This document shows positions 51,554 to 60,238 of a stretch of 64,000 nucleotides of DNA, in pieces. Below the pieces are notes generated by a model that was not told the DNA's origin, made no database searches, and was given only the letters and a program-made list of their open reading frames with translations. A program made the position numbers and the translations under genes. Within the stretch, counting starts at the first letter, position 1, and each line of letters opens with the position of its first letter. Source of the stretch: Chloroflexota bacterium (GTDB taxonomy: Bacteria; Chloroflexota; Dehalococcoidia; Lucifugimonadales; JADFKI01); contig VXNZ01000014.1 in NCBI GenBank assembly GCA_009840355.1, positions 1 to 64,000 on the forward strand. Direction: 5' to 3'.

Positions 51554-51626
51554 CGCGCCTGAAGGGATTCGAACCCCCAACCCTCGGTTCCGAAGACCGA
51601 TGCTCTGTCCATTGAGCTACAGGCGC
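51554..51626 (-). tRNA. tRNA-Arg (anticodon TCG)
   Basis: Minus strand: acceptor GCGCCTG / CAGGCGC, D-arm GCTC...GAGC, anticodon stem TCGGT / ACCGA with loop CTTCGGA (anticodon TCG), T-arm GGGGG-TTCGAAT-CCCTT (with a G-U pair) and discriminator G. CCA is not encoded. Confidence 0.96.
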
Positions 51627-51810
51627 GCGCCGCTACTCATTATAGCATGTGTGCTGCGCCCTACACGGCGCTTGGATGCGGCGTTGCAGATGCAAAGAAA
51701 TGGCCCGCGCTTTTCTGACATCATGATTACCAATTTAGCGCGAGCGAGTCATTACTTGCCGATTGTTATGCGAGCGTGCCCTTGCGGATTCTCGCAGGAC
51801 AGCTACAATC

Positions 51811-52953
51811 TCACAGCCCGGCGACCACCTCACGGAAGTGCTCACTGCCGGTGGCTCTCAAGCGCAGATGCTCATCCATTGCTAGGTCGCCGGCGTCTTC
51901 TAGCAATTCGATGTGTGCGACTATTTCGGAGAGCGCCATGTATAGGTTGCCGCCGGCTAGCTTGCGCCGCGCGAATACGCCCCGCGTGATGTGCTCAAGC
52001 GATGCCGGCTCGTTGCCCATCCTGTGCAGGACACGGCCAAGCCGTACTACATGATGCTGCAGTATTTCCTCGGCGCGCGCGGTGTTCTCGAAGTTGAACT
52101 TGCCCTTGCTGTACAAGCGGTGCGCGGGCAGGACAGCTATGTCATCGTCCATGTTCGTTATCAGCCGCAGCGACCGCAGATATGCGAGCAGGCCGTAGCT
52201 CTTATCTTCACAGTGCAGATGCTGTGGTATGTGCTTGCGAACTTCCGGCGAGAAGCGCGTTTTGGTCGTGGGGTGCGGCGTGATTTCGGGAAGCACATGG
52301 TCGCCCGAAAACACTAACTTGTCCATCGTTATGCAAAGCTCGTCCGGCGCGTGGCCCGGCGCGTGGATGAAGGTCAGATCGCCGGCTGTCTCGTCCTGAC
52401 TGACGCTGCGGTGGACGTGAAAGCGCCTGCGCGTCTCGACATATCGCTTGTTGCGCTTGGCGTAGCCGCTGGTCTGCCGCGCCGCCTCCGCCCCGTTACG
52501 CTCCCTGTCGCCGCTCACGACGCGCTGCAGTTCGCGCTGCAACGGCGACGACGGATTGCGCTGTATGTCCCACGGGTTGTATTGCAGCAGTGGCGCATAA
52601 ATCTCGTGCGCCCAAATCTGCGCGTCCGCTTCCTGCCCCAACTGCCCTGCCGCGCCGTCGTGGTCCTGATGCCCGTGCGTTACTATAACGCGCTCGATAT
52701 CGCGCAACTGGTAGCCGGCTGCCAGCACGCCGTCTGCGAGATATTGATACGAACCTGTCGCGCCTGCGTCAATCAGCGTCAGTCCGTCATTTTCGAACAA
52801 GTACGCCCAGGTGGGACCTGTTCGCGAGTTGTTGTCCTGAGGTACGCCTATCGCGTTTATTCGCCTGCCCTGCTTTGTCTTCAGTAGAATGACCATGCGA
52901 TTGCCGTCCATATCGCCTTCCCGCACGGTAATCACATTCTTGAACTGGGACAT
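51811..52953 (-). CDS. Metallo-beta-lactamase-fold hydrolase
   Basis: This 380-residue protein has an N-terminal MBL domain with the zinc motif THGHQDHDG (~residues 92-100), a third His in HAPGHAPDELCI and the Asp in FSGDHVLPEITP. The C-terminal ~100 residues (RLYSKGKFNFENTARAEEIL) are helical, as in the glyoxalase II-like/LACTB2 branch. The substrate is unknown. It stands alone between two tRNA genes on the same strand. Confidence 0.88.
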   Translation of the reverse strand: MSQFKNVITVREGDMDGNRMVILLKTKQGRRINAIGVPQDNNSRTGPTWAYLFENDGLTLIDAGATGSYQYLADGVLAAGYQLRDIERVIVTHGHQDHDGAAGQLGQEADAQIWAHEIYAPLLQYNPWDIQRNPSSPLQRELQRVVSGDRERNGAEAARQTSGYAKRNKRYVETRRRFHVHRSVSQDETAGDLTFIHAPGHAPDELCITMDKLVFSGDHVLPEITPHPTTKTRFSPEVRKHIPQHLHCEDKSYGLLAYLRSLRLITNMDDDIAVLPAHRLYSKGKFNFENTARAEEILQHHVVRLGRVLHRMGNEPASLEHITRGVFARRKLAGGNLYMALSEIVAHIELLEDAGDLAMDEHLRLRATGSEHFREVVAGL

Positions 52954-53050
52954 TTGGCAATCACTCCGTTCTGGGCAAGGCTAGGAAAATGGGGCAAGCT
53001 GAGGGACGCAACGCGATACGGTGGATGAAATATTGGGGCAGGAGGTGTGG

Positions 53051-53124
53051 GGTGGGTGAGGAGATTTGAACTCCCGATCTCCAGGGCCACAACCTGGCGC
53101 CTTAACCGCTGGGCCACACCCACC
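53051..53124 (-). tRNA. tRNA-His (anticodon GTG)
   Basis: Minus strand: G(-1) then acceptor GTGGGTG / CACCCAC with C73, anticodon stem CCAGG / CCTGG with loop TTGTGGC (anticodon GTG), T-arm GGGAG-TTCAAAT-CTCCT. The encoded G(-1):C73 pair is the tRNA-His hallmark. Confidence 0.96.
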
Positions 53125-53227
53125 ACATAAGCCGATTCTAGCAGTCAACGAACTATACGGTCAACTATTGTGATGGGCTGAGCGATGGTTGTGATTAAGT
53201 GTGTAGATCTGTAATTGGCAGACGCCG

Positions 53228-53539
53228 TTAGTTTGCCAGCGCCGCTTGCGGGTTCTTCGTAGTGAGAGCTTCGAGCAGTTCTTCGACCATCACATCTTGC
53301 TTGGTGTGGTGGCGCAAAGGCAGCGATGGGTTAACGCGATAGACATTGCGGCGGCCCTCTCTGCGGCGCTCAATGTAACCCTCAACTTCCAGATCCGAAA
53401 TAATCTTGTGCGTCGTGCGCTCAGTAACGCCGATGTACGAGGCTATCTCACGGGCGGTGCTGCGCGGGTTGTGGAATATGAACGACAGCACAAGTCCATG
53501 ATTAGTTATAAATGTCCATCTGGCGGACGGAGTCGTCAT
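53228..53539 (-). CDS. Winged-helix DNA-binding protein (MarR/ArsR-like)
   Basis: This 103-residue protein is essentially one winged helix: FIFHNPRSTAREIASYIGVTERTTHKIISDLEVEGYIERRREGRR gives helix-turn-helix and wing (~residues 21-65), and a short helical tail follows (MVEELLEALTTKN). No effector domain is present. AAGG lies 4-5 nt before the ATG. The target may be the tRNA/MBL neighbourhood, but nothing shows it. Confidence 0.82.
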   Translation of the reverse strand: MTTPSARWTFITNHGLVLSFIFHNPRSTAREIASYIGVTERTTHKIISDLEVEGYIERRREGRRNVYRVNPSLPLRHHTKQDVMVEELLEALTTKNPQAALAN

Positions 53540-53732
53540 ATTGCCTTTTCACTCTCCAGTTGCGAGTAGAGCGGATGATACCACAGCACCAAATCTAGCA
53601 CAATAAGGCGTAGATAGCCCAGAGATTGGCTCATTTCATCTGCGGCAAGTCCCATATCCTAATCTTCCGCCATCGAGGGGAAAAGAAACCGGATGGACAG
53701 GAAATATGCCCAGCCCTTGAGGCAGAGTCAGC

Positions 53733-53770
53733 CATCGTCCCCTCGCGGCTAATCCGGCGAAGGGACGATG
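53733..53770. terminator. Hairpin after pepA
   Basis: CATCGTCCC (53733-53741) pairs perfectly with GGGACGATG (53762-53770), and inner TCGC/GCGA extends the stem. It lies 13 nt beyond the pepA stop on the minus strand. The T tail is weak. Confidence 0.6.
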
Positions 53771-53782
53771 TGAAGCGGCAGA

Positions 53783-55282
53783 CTAGCCCGCCAGATCGCA
53801 TACCAGCCGCACCAGCGTACGAACCGGCGCACCTGTTGCGCCCTTGATATTGGCGCCCTTTACGCTGCCAGTCCGCGCCACGCCTGCGATGTCCAGGTGC
53901 ACCCACGGCGCACCGTCGTTGAACTCGCCGATAATCAGCGCGCCCGTGATGGCGCCCGCGCCGCTTCCGCCGGTGTTCTTGATGTCCGCGATGTCGCTGC
54001 GATACTGCGTCTTGTATTCATCGTACATAGGCAGCGGCCAGGCGCGTTCGCCGACCGCGTTCCCTGCGCTGACGACCTGCTGTGTGAAGTCGTCGTCGTT
54101 TCCGAAAGCGCCCATGCACTTATCGCCCAAGGCAACCCCCATCGCGCCGGTGAGCGTCGCAACATCAACTAGCCTGTTCAACCCGACCGAGCGCGCATAC
54201 GACATCGCGTCCGCAAGCACAAGCCGACCTTCGGCATCGGTGTTGTCAATCTCTATTGTCTTGCCGTTCATCGCGCGGATCACATCGCCCGGACGCAGCG
54301 CAGCACCGCTTACCATGTTTTCAGCTGCTGGCACGATGACCGTTACGTTAATCTTCGGCTTCAGCTGCGCAATAGCCTCCATCGCGCCGATGACAGACGC
54401 GCCGCCTGCCATATCGCCCTTCATCGTCGCCATACCAGAGGCGTTCTTGATGTCCAGCCCGCCGCTGTCGAATGTGATGCCCTTGCCCAGCAGCCCGATG
54501 TTGTTCTCCGTGTTCTGCGGATCGCCGTTATATCGCATGATGATGAACTTTGGCGGCTCTTCGCTTGCCCGTGCCACGGCGAGAAGCGCGCCCATGCCCA
54601 ATTCCTTCATCTGCGGCCGTTCGATAACTTCAAGTTCTATGCCGTGCGCTTGCGAAACTTCCAGTGCCTGCTCCGCCATTTCTGAAGGCGTCATACTGTT
54701 CGCCGGCTCGTTCGCCATGTCTCGGCAGCGGTTCACCCCTTCGCCAATGATGCTGCCGACATCAATGCCACTCCGCAGTGCGTCCAGCTTAGATTCGTCG
54801 AACTCTACGACAGTCATTTCATTCAGGTTGACGTCTGATGCGTCTGCCTTGTACTTGTCGAAGCGGTACATGCCCAGCACGATGCCCTCTGCCAGCGCCT
54901 GCGCGCTCGCCTGCTCGTCTAAGCCCGCGATGCCTGCGCCGTGCACGATGGTTGCCGCGGACTGCACGCCGATGCCGTTCAGATGCCGCGCCGCTTCAGC
55001 CGCCACGCTCCGCACGCCGTCGAGGGTGAACGAGTCCGCGCTGCCAAGTCCGGCGACAAGCACGCGCTTCGGTGTGATGCTACCCAGCGTGTGAATGAGC
55101 GTCATCTCTCCGCTCTTTCCCTTGATTTCGCCGTCCGCGATGAGCGCCGATATTGCGCCTCCCATCGCCTTGTCAACCGCGCCCGTCGCGCCGCCCGGCG
55201 TGGTTACGCCCTCGAACAGGTTCACCACCACCGCGCCAACATCCTGCTGCGCTATGTCGCCTGCTACTACATTAATTCTCAT
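53783..55282 (-). CDS. pepA: Cytosol (leucyl) aminopeptidase PepA
   Basis: This 499-residue M17 metallopeptidase removes N-terminal residues from peptides and forms hexamers. The N-terminal macro-like domain spans ~1-165. The catalytic domain shows GLLGKGITFDSGGLDIKNAS (metal Lys and Asp), MKGDMAGGASVIGAM, and the signature NTDAEGRLVLADA with catalytic Arg. A weakly supported alternative is a role in DNA binding, known for E. coli PepA. ATG 55282 opens MRINVVAGDIA. Confidence 0.96.
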   Translation of the reverse strand: MRINVVAGDIAQQDVGAVVVNLFEGVTTPGGATGAVDKAMGGAISALIADGEIKGKSGEMTLIHTLGSITPKRVLVAGLGSADSFTLDGVRSVAAEAARHLNGIGVQSAATIVHGAGIAGLDEQASAQALAEGIVLGMYRFDKYKADASDVNLNEMTVVEFDESKLDALRSGIDVGSIIGEGVNRCRDMANEPANSMTPSEMAEQALEVSQAHGIELEVIERPQMKELGMGALLAVARASEEPPKFIIMRYNGDPQNTENNIGLLGKGITFDSGGLDIKNASGMATMKGDMAGGASVIGAMEAIAQLKPKINVTVIVPAAENMVSGAALRPGDVIRAMNGKTIEIDNTDAEGRLVLADAMSYARSVGLNRLVDVATLTGAMGVALGDKCMGAFGNDDDFTQQVVSAGNAVGERAWPLPMYDEYKTQYRSDIADIKNTGGSGAGAITGALIIGEFNDGAPWVHLDIAGVARTGSVKGANIKGATGAPVRTLVRLVCDLAG

Positions 55283-55502
55283 AGTGATTCCTCCAAAGAT
55301 GGGCGAGATTGCCCTATTTCATTGCCCATTATGACACTTGTCTGCGAATTGTCGTGTGTATGGTTCCGCGAATTACTCGTCGTGATTCGCGCTAATTATA
55401 TGTCAGCTCGCGCCGATTCTGCTATCCTAGTGAGGCATTCACGGATGCGAGCGAGCCTACAATTATAGCGCATACGAAAATAAGAATGTGAGGAGCAAGC
55501 CA

Positions 55503-56780
55503 GTGGCAGAGCGCACCATCACCGCAGCGGAGACCAACCTGATTGAGCGAGCGCACCGGGTATTGCCCGGCGGCAGTCTGGGGAACATCGGCAAGGACAT
55601 AGTCATCACTGAGGGCAAGGCTGGTAGAGTGCGAGACGCCAGCGGCAACGAATTCGTAGATTTCCTGCTCGGCTCCGGACCAATGCTCATAGGACACGCG
55701 CACCCGGAAGTAACCGGAGTCGTCCGCGAGCAGGTGGACAAGGGGACGACGTTCTTCGCCAACAACGACCAGGCGATTATGCTCGCGGAAGAATTGGTGG
55801 ACGCGATGGCGTGCGCCGACAAGGTTCGTTTTACCAGCAGCGGCACGGAGGCAACCTTCTACGCGCTGCGTACGGCACGAGCGTATCGTCGGCGCGACAA
55901 GATACTGAAGTTTGAGGGCGGCTTCCACGGCATGCACGACTATGCGCTGATGAGCATGTCGCCCGCCAATCCGCACGACTTCCCTCGTCCTACGCCCGAC
56001 TCATCCGGCATACCGCGTGCGATAGAAGATGAAGTGCTAATTGCGCCGTTCAACGACGTCGAGACGGCAGCGGCAATCATTGAGCAGCACCATGACGAAC
56101 TTGGAGCGGTCATCGTCGAGCCCTTCCAACGACTGCTGCCGCCAAAGCCCGGCTTCCTGCAAGGGCTGCGCGATGTAACGGCGCAGTACGGCATTCCGCT
56201 GATATTCGACGAGGTCGTTACTGGCTTCCGATTCGCGTATGGCGGCGGGCAGGAGTTCTACGGCGTCGAGCCGGACATGTGCTCGCTGGGCAAAGTCATC
56301 GCGGGCGGATTTCCGCTTGCGGCGCTGGCAGGCAAGGAAGAGATTATGTCGCACTTCGACCCGGCGTCTGGCGACGCGCTGCCGCAGATTGGCACGCTAA
56401 GCGGTAACCCTGTCGCGGCGGCGGCGGGCTTGAAAACGCTGGAAATTCTGCGCCGCGAAGGCGCTTACGAGCGCATTTTCGCCACCGGAAACGCGCTGCG
56501 CAGCGAGCTGCAGAGAATGCTAAATGAAGCGGAAATTCCGGCGAGCGTAGTAGGTGAAGCGCCGCTCTTCGATGTGTTTTTCACTGATGCCGAGATAACC
56601 GACTACCGCTCCACGTTGACCGCCGACAAGCAGATGCTCAATCGATTCAACGAACTGCTGCTCGCGCGCGGCGTGCTCAAAGGCGACACGAAATTCTACA
56701 TCTCGCTCGCGCACAGCAATGCCGATGTGCAGCATACCCTCGATGCATTCGCGTCCGCCATCGAAGAGCTGAAAGGCTAG
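55503..56780 (+). CDS. Class III aminotransferase, glutamate-1-semialdehyde mutase-like
   Basis: This 425-residue PLP enzyme is of the HemL/class III type. It shows RVLPGGSLGNIGKD near the start, VRFTSSGTEATFYALRTARA (~residue 100), GGFHGMHDY, VIVEPFQRLLP, LIFDEVVTGFRF and the PLP lysine in SLGKVIAGGFPLAALAGK. True HemL normally has VNSPVRAF-like N-terminal and GGVNSPVR motifs, which are absent. A transaminase or mutase acting on another substrate is therefore at least as likely as haem synthesis. GTG 55503 has AGGAG 8 nt upstream; an ATG 5 codons earlier does not. Confidence 0.88.
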   Translation: MAERTITAAETNLIERAHRVLPGGSLGNIGKDIVITEGKAGRVRDASGNEFVDFLLGSGPMLIGHAHPEVTGVVREQVDKGTTFFANNDQAIMLAEELVDAMACADKVRFTSSGTEATFYALRTARAYRRRDKILKFEGGFHGMHDYALMSMSPANPHDFPRPTPDSSGIPRAIEDEVLIAPFNDVETAAAIIEQHHDELGAVIVEPFQRLLPPKPGFLQGLRDVTAQYGIPLIFDEVVTGFRFAYGGGQEFYGVEPDMCSLGKVIAGGFPLAALAGKEEIMSHFDPASGDALPQIGTLSGNPVAAAAGLKTLEILRREGAYERIFATGNALRSELQRMLNEAEIPASVVGEAPLFDVFFTDAEITDYRSTLTADKQMLNRFNELLLARGVLKGDTKFYISLAHSNADVQHTLDAFASAIEELKG

Positions 56781-56815
56781 CCGCGCATCGATTTAACGAT
56801 TCAGTTTACAATCTC

Positions 56816-56850
56816 ACGCCGATTGTGTGTTCTTATGCCACAATCGGCGT
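56816..56850 (+). terminator. Intrinsic terminator after the class III aminotransferase gene
   Basis: ACGCCGATTGTG (56816-56827) and CACAATCGGCGT (56839-56850) form a perfect 12-bp stem with an 11-nt loop, followed by TCTTCATT. The remaining 260 bases to the next gene show no further feature. Confidence 0.85.
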
Positions 56851-57111
56851 TCTTCATTCCACAGGAGGCATTTCGCCGATTTTCGTGCCTTGAGTAGCGG
56901 GATGCAAGGTGATTTTCGCTTACATATTCGCGAATTCCACTGCAATCTGCATTAACTTGCCGCTGTCCGCTGCCGTCAATGTTCTGGTTGATTTCTTGAA
57001 CTTCTCTTAAACGATTGATGCAATTCCGCTTGCCGCGTCTTTTGGACTTTCGCTACCTTTTATATACGGATGTTGGGAAGGTTGGTAGCGAAACGCCTCG
57101 AGGAGTGAACG

Positions 57112-57948
57112 GTGAATTTAGGAACTACTACTATCGATGTTGTCAGCGACGGCACATTTCTGATGGACGGCGGCTGCCTGTTCGGACAAGTGCCCAAGAC
57201 CCAGTGGGAGTTGCAGATAAAGCCCGATCGGCGAAACCGCATACGTCTCGCGTTGAACTGCCTACTTATCCAGACGCCGGAGCTGAACGTGCTGGTAGAC
57301 ACCGGCGCAGGCTCGAAGCGACAGGACAGGATGAAGGAGACAATGCGGCTTAACGGCAACAAGCTGCTGAAGGGCTTGAAGTCGCACGACATCACGGCGC
57401 GCGACATCGACGCGGTAGTACTCAGCAACCTGCATTTTGACCACTCTGGCGGCTGCACGAAGCTCGACCGCTCCGGCACACCCGTGCCGACATTCCCGAA
57501 GGCGCGGTATCTAGTGCAGCGGTCCAGCTGGGAAGAGGCAAACTCGCCCAACGAACGATACGCTGACACATTCTACGACGACGATTTCCTTCCACTTGCA
57601 GAGCGCGAGATGATCGATTTTGTGGACGACGACTACGAAGTCATCCCCGGCCTCAAGCTGAAGGTTACGGACGGACCATCCATCGGCCACCAGATTGTGC
57701 TGGTAGAACGTGGCAGCGAGAAGATCGCCTTCGTGAGCGACCTAATCCCTACGCCGTACCACCTGCCCTTGCCCTACATCCCGGCGATGCACGAATACCC
57801 GAACACAACGCTTGAACGCAAGCGCGAGTTCATTGAGATGGCGATCGAAGGCGGCTGGTTGGTTGTGTTCGGCCACGCCTTTGAGCAGAACGCGGGCTAC
57901 ATCGTACAGAAGAACGGCGCGACGCACTTCTTGCCGGTCGAAGTTTAG
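57112..57948 (+). CDS. Metallo-beta-lactamase-fold hydrolase with variant zinc motif
   Basis: This 278-residue MBL protein resembles quorum-quenching lactonase/YtnP-like enzymes: NCLLIQTPELNVLVDTGAG, then VVLSNLHFDHSGGCTK (~residue 105), SIGHQIVLVERGSEKIAFVSDL and GHAFEQNAGY. In the HxHxDH motif the first His is Asn (NLHFDH), a substitution also seen in some relatives. GTG 57112 is used, with AGGAG about 8 nt upstream. The substrate is unknown. Confidence 0.87.
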   Translation: MNLGTTTIDVVSDGTFLMDGGCLFGQVPKTQWELQIKPDRRNRIRLALNCLLIQTPELNVLVDTGAGSKRQDRMKETMRLNGNKLLKGLKSHDITARDIDAVVLSNLHFDHSGGCTKLDRSGTPVPTFPKARYLVQRSSWEEANSPNERYADTFYDDDFLPLAEREMIDFVDDDYEVIPGLKLKVTDGPSIGHQIVLVERGSEKIAFVSDLIPTPYHLPLPYIPAMHEYPNTTLERKREFIEMAIEGGWLVVFGHAFEQNAGYIVQKNGATHFLPVEV

Positions 57949-57992
57949 GCTGCCAAGTTGCCGGCATAGCACTACCGCTTTGGATGTAAGGA

Positions 57993-58022
57993 GGGGCGCT
58001 CATTGCAGCGCCCCTTTCCTTC
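57993..58022. terminator. Intrinsic terminator between convergent MBL and mtaB genes
   Basis: GGGGCGCT (57993-58000), loop CATTGC, AGCGCCCC (58007-58014), then TTTCCTT. The perfect 8-bp GC stem with T tail is oriented for the MBL gene. Confidence 0.85.
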
Positions 58023-58083
58023 GCCCACTTACACGAACTGCGCAATTCATTGTCCCAAGAATTGTCAGGTTGCGACACCCAGA

Positions 58084-59421
58084 CTACTTCCAGACTACCT
58101 CGGCATTGACCGTTCCGCGCTCGTCAACCGATTGCAATATCCCGCCGGTAATTTCGTTCAACAGCATATCATCGCTCTGCGCTCTGACGCGGATGTAGTT
58201 GTCGGTCAAGCCAGTCCAAAATGATTCACCGTCGCGCGTTGTCCGGCTTTCCCAAAGCACCGGGCGCGCATCGCCCAACCGCTCTTGACGGAATTGCCGC
58301 ATTTGCGACTTGGACAACGCCAGCAGCGCGTTCATCCGCTCGCTCTTGACCTCCGGCGGCAATTGCTCTTTGAAGTGCGCCGCGCTGGTGCCGGGCCGCA
58401 CCGAGTACGGGAACACATGTATATCTGCGAACCTGATGGATTCGCAGATTTTGTAAGTCGCCTGAAAATCATCGTCCGTCTCGCCGGGGAAGCCCACGAT
58501 AACATCGGCAGTTACGCTGACATGCGGAATGCGCGCGCGAATTCGGCTAATGGTCTCGGCGTATTCCTGCGTAGTGTACCTGCGGCGCATCCGATTTAGT
58601 ATGCGGTCGCTGCCACTTTGCAGGGGCATGTGGAAGTGCGGGCAGAGCCGTACGTCGTCCCACAGGTCTAGCAGTTCGTCGCTTATCTCACGCGGCTGCA
58701 ACGAAGATACGCGCAGCCGCTCAACATCGGTTTGCGACAAGACGCTTGCAATAAGCGAATGTAACGACGCCTCTAGCAAATCAAAACCGTAAGAGCCGAG
58801 CTGCGTGCCGGTCAGCACCACTTCGCGATAGCCGCTGTCGATGAGCCGGCGCACTTCGTCCACAATCGCATCTGTCGGGACGCTTTGCTCCCTACCCCGC
58901 ACCTTAGGCACGATGCAGTAAGCGCAGACCTGATTGCACCCTTCCTGTATCTTCACCATCGCGCGAGTGCGGCCGATGCTGGGAATCGTATAGTCGGCAT
59001 CGTCGCCGGTGGCGCACGGGACGGTGCTGGCACCATTCTCGCCGCGCCAATCCATGACCTGCCGCACAAGCCGCGATTTGTCCACATTGCCGAACACCAA
59101 GTCGATCGCAGACATGTCTGCGAGCTGCTTTGGCGAACGCTGGGCGTAGCAGCCCGTCGCGACTATGGTGGCGCTCGGATTGCGCCGCCGCGCCGCCCGC
59201 AGCGACTGCCGCGCCTTCCTGTCCGCGACATGCGTCACGGTGCAGCTATTGACCACATACACATCCGCCGGCTCATCTTCGCGCACCTGCTTCAGCCCCG
59301 CCTCCGCAAACTCGCGCGTCAGCGCCAGCGTGTCAGCCTGGTTAAGCTTGCAGCCGTGCGTCTCAATGGCGAATGTTGTAGGGCTAGTGGCTCCAGTCTC
59401 GTTAGTCTGTGTCTGCATCAC
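58084..59421 (-). CDS. mtaB: tRNA t6A37 methylthiotransferase MtaB
   Basis: This 445-residue radical-SAM enzyme adds a methylthio group to t6A37 of tRNAs reading ANN codons. The N-terminal UPF0004 domain carries Fe-S cysteines (ETHGCKLNQAD, VNSCTVTHVAD, VATGCYAQRSP). The radical-SAM domain has EGCNQVCAYCIVPKVRGREQS. It then continues VLTGTQLGSYG and ADVIVGFPGETDDDF. A C-terminal TRAM-like end follows. It uses the t6A made by the Sua5/TsaC pathway represented at 35635. Confidence 0.96.
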   Translation of the reverse strand: MMQTQTNETGATSPTTFAIETHGCKLNQADTLALTREFAEAGLKQVREDEPADVYVVNSCTVTHVADRKARQSLRAARRRNPSATIVATGCYAQRSPKQLADMSAIDLVFGNVDKSRLVRQVMDWRGENGASTVPCATGDDADYTIPSIGRTRAMVKIQEGCNQVCAYCIVPKVRGREQSVPTDAIVDEVRRLIDSGYREVVLTGTQLGSYGFDLLEASLHSLIASVLSQTDVERLRVSSLQPREISDELLDLWDDVRLCPHFHMPLQSGSDRILNRMRRRYTTQEYAETISRIRARIPHVSVTADVIVGFPGETDDDFQATYKICESIRFADIHVFPYSVRPGTSAAHFKEQLPPEVKSERMNALLALSKSQMRQFRQERLGDARPVLWESRTTRDGESFWTGLTDNYIRVRAQSDDMLLNEITGGILQSVDERGTVNAEVVWK

Positions 59422-59609
59422 ATAGCACTCGGGGAGTAGTTCCTTCCCTTTTAGTTTAGGAGATGGTTAGGATGGGAGGCAAGCGGAAAATGTGCAACAC
59501 TACTGAAGCATTGCTGCCTTGTCAGAGCATTTACGCTGATGACATTCCGCTATGCTATTATAGGGATTTGTGGAATAGGCGGTCAATTCCGGGCGAATGG
59601 AGACTGTGC

Positions 59610-60095
59610 ATGGACTGGATAGAACGCGCGCGCTGTATGGTGGCGTATCACCCGGAGGCGGTAGACTTCATTCGCAGGGCATCCGACTACTTCCCTGTCG
59701 ATATGGCGCACATCCATCTGTTGCTTCGGCTGTGGGTCGAAGCGGACAATATGGACGCGGTGATACTGCCGATGCTGCACGAACTCAATGCCGGTCTGCT
59801 GGATGAAGAGGGCATCATCGACACCAACAGAGGCGCATCTTTGCGGCCAACCGCTTTCGCGTCGTTCAGCGATGCCAACACTGAAGAAATCGTGTATGAG
59901 TGCTTCTGGCACTTGAACTGGGGCGATAGTCAAGCGCTATCGGTCGTTATGTCTGTGAACGGCGATGGCGTGTTTCAAGTTCAGGCACGTGGCGAAGCGT
60001 CTGTAAGCGAGCATCGTATCGGTTATCCGCCTAGTGAGAACGCATTGAAGGACGCGCTTGTAGCCGTGTATGTCGCTGAGCAGACTGCCGACTGA
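59610..60095 (+). CDS. Hypothetical protein of unknown family
   Basis: This 161-residue soluble protein has a predicted helical first half (MDWIERARCMVAYHPEAVDF, HIHLLLRLWVEADNMDAVIL) and a beta-rich second half (ECFWHLNWGDSQALSVVMSV, GDGVFQVQARGEASV). I recognise no family. ATG 59610 has GGAG 8 nt upstream; longer in-frame starts to 59463 lack support. It stands alone between mtaB (divergent) and fabF. Confidence 0.7.
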   Translation: MDWIERARCMVAYHPEAVDFIRRASDYFPVDMAHIHLLLRLWVEADNMDAVILPMLHELNAGLLDEEGIIDTNRGASLRPTAFASFSDANTEEIVYECFWHLNWGDSQALSVVMSVNGDGVFQVQARGEASVSEHRIGYPPSENALKDALVAVYVAEQTAD

Positions 60096-60195
60096 TGCCC
60101 CATGTTTATGGTCATTCGGCACGAACCCGGCATGAATTAGCGTTGGACGAATACTTCTCGCCAGCCGTAGTAATGTATCAATCAGGCGGCAAGAC

Positions 60196-60204
60196 TGCTA
60201 TAGT
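60196..60204 (+). promoter_or_regulatory. Extended -10 promoter upstream of fabF
   Basis: TGC-TATAGT (60196-60204) is an extended -10 element 34 nt before the fabF ATG; no clear -35 is seen. GGAG lies about 10 nt before the ATG. Confidence 0.4.
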
Positions 60205-60238
60205 TCACATTAATATCTGAAACTGGAGCAATCCCAAT

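Noticed and set aside
53844-55094. A 416-codon open frame on the plus strand opposite pepA
   Set aside because: It is the antisense shadow of a clear M17 peptidase, is Ser/Ala/Pro-rich without motifs, and has no Shine-Dalgarno.
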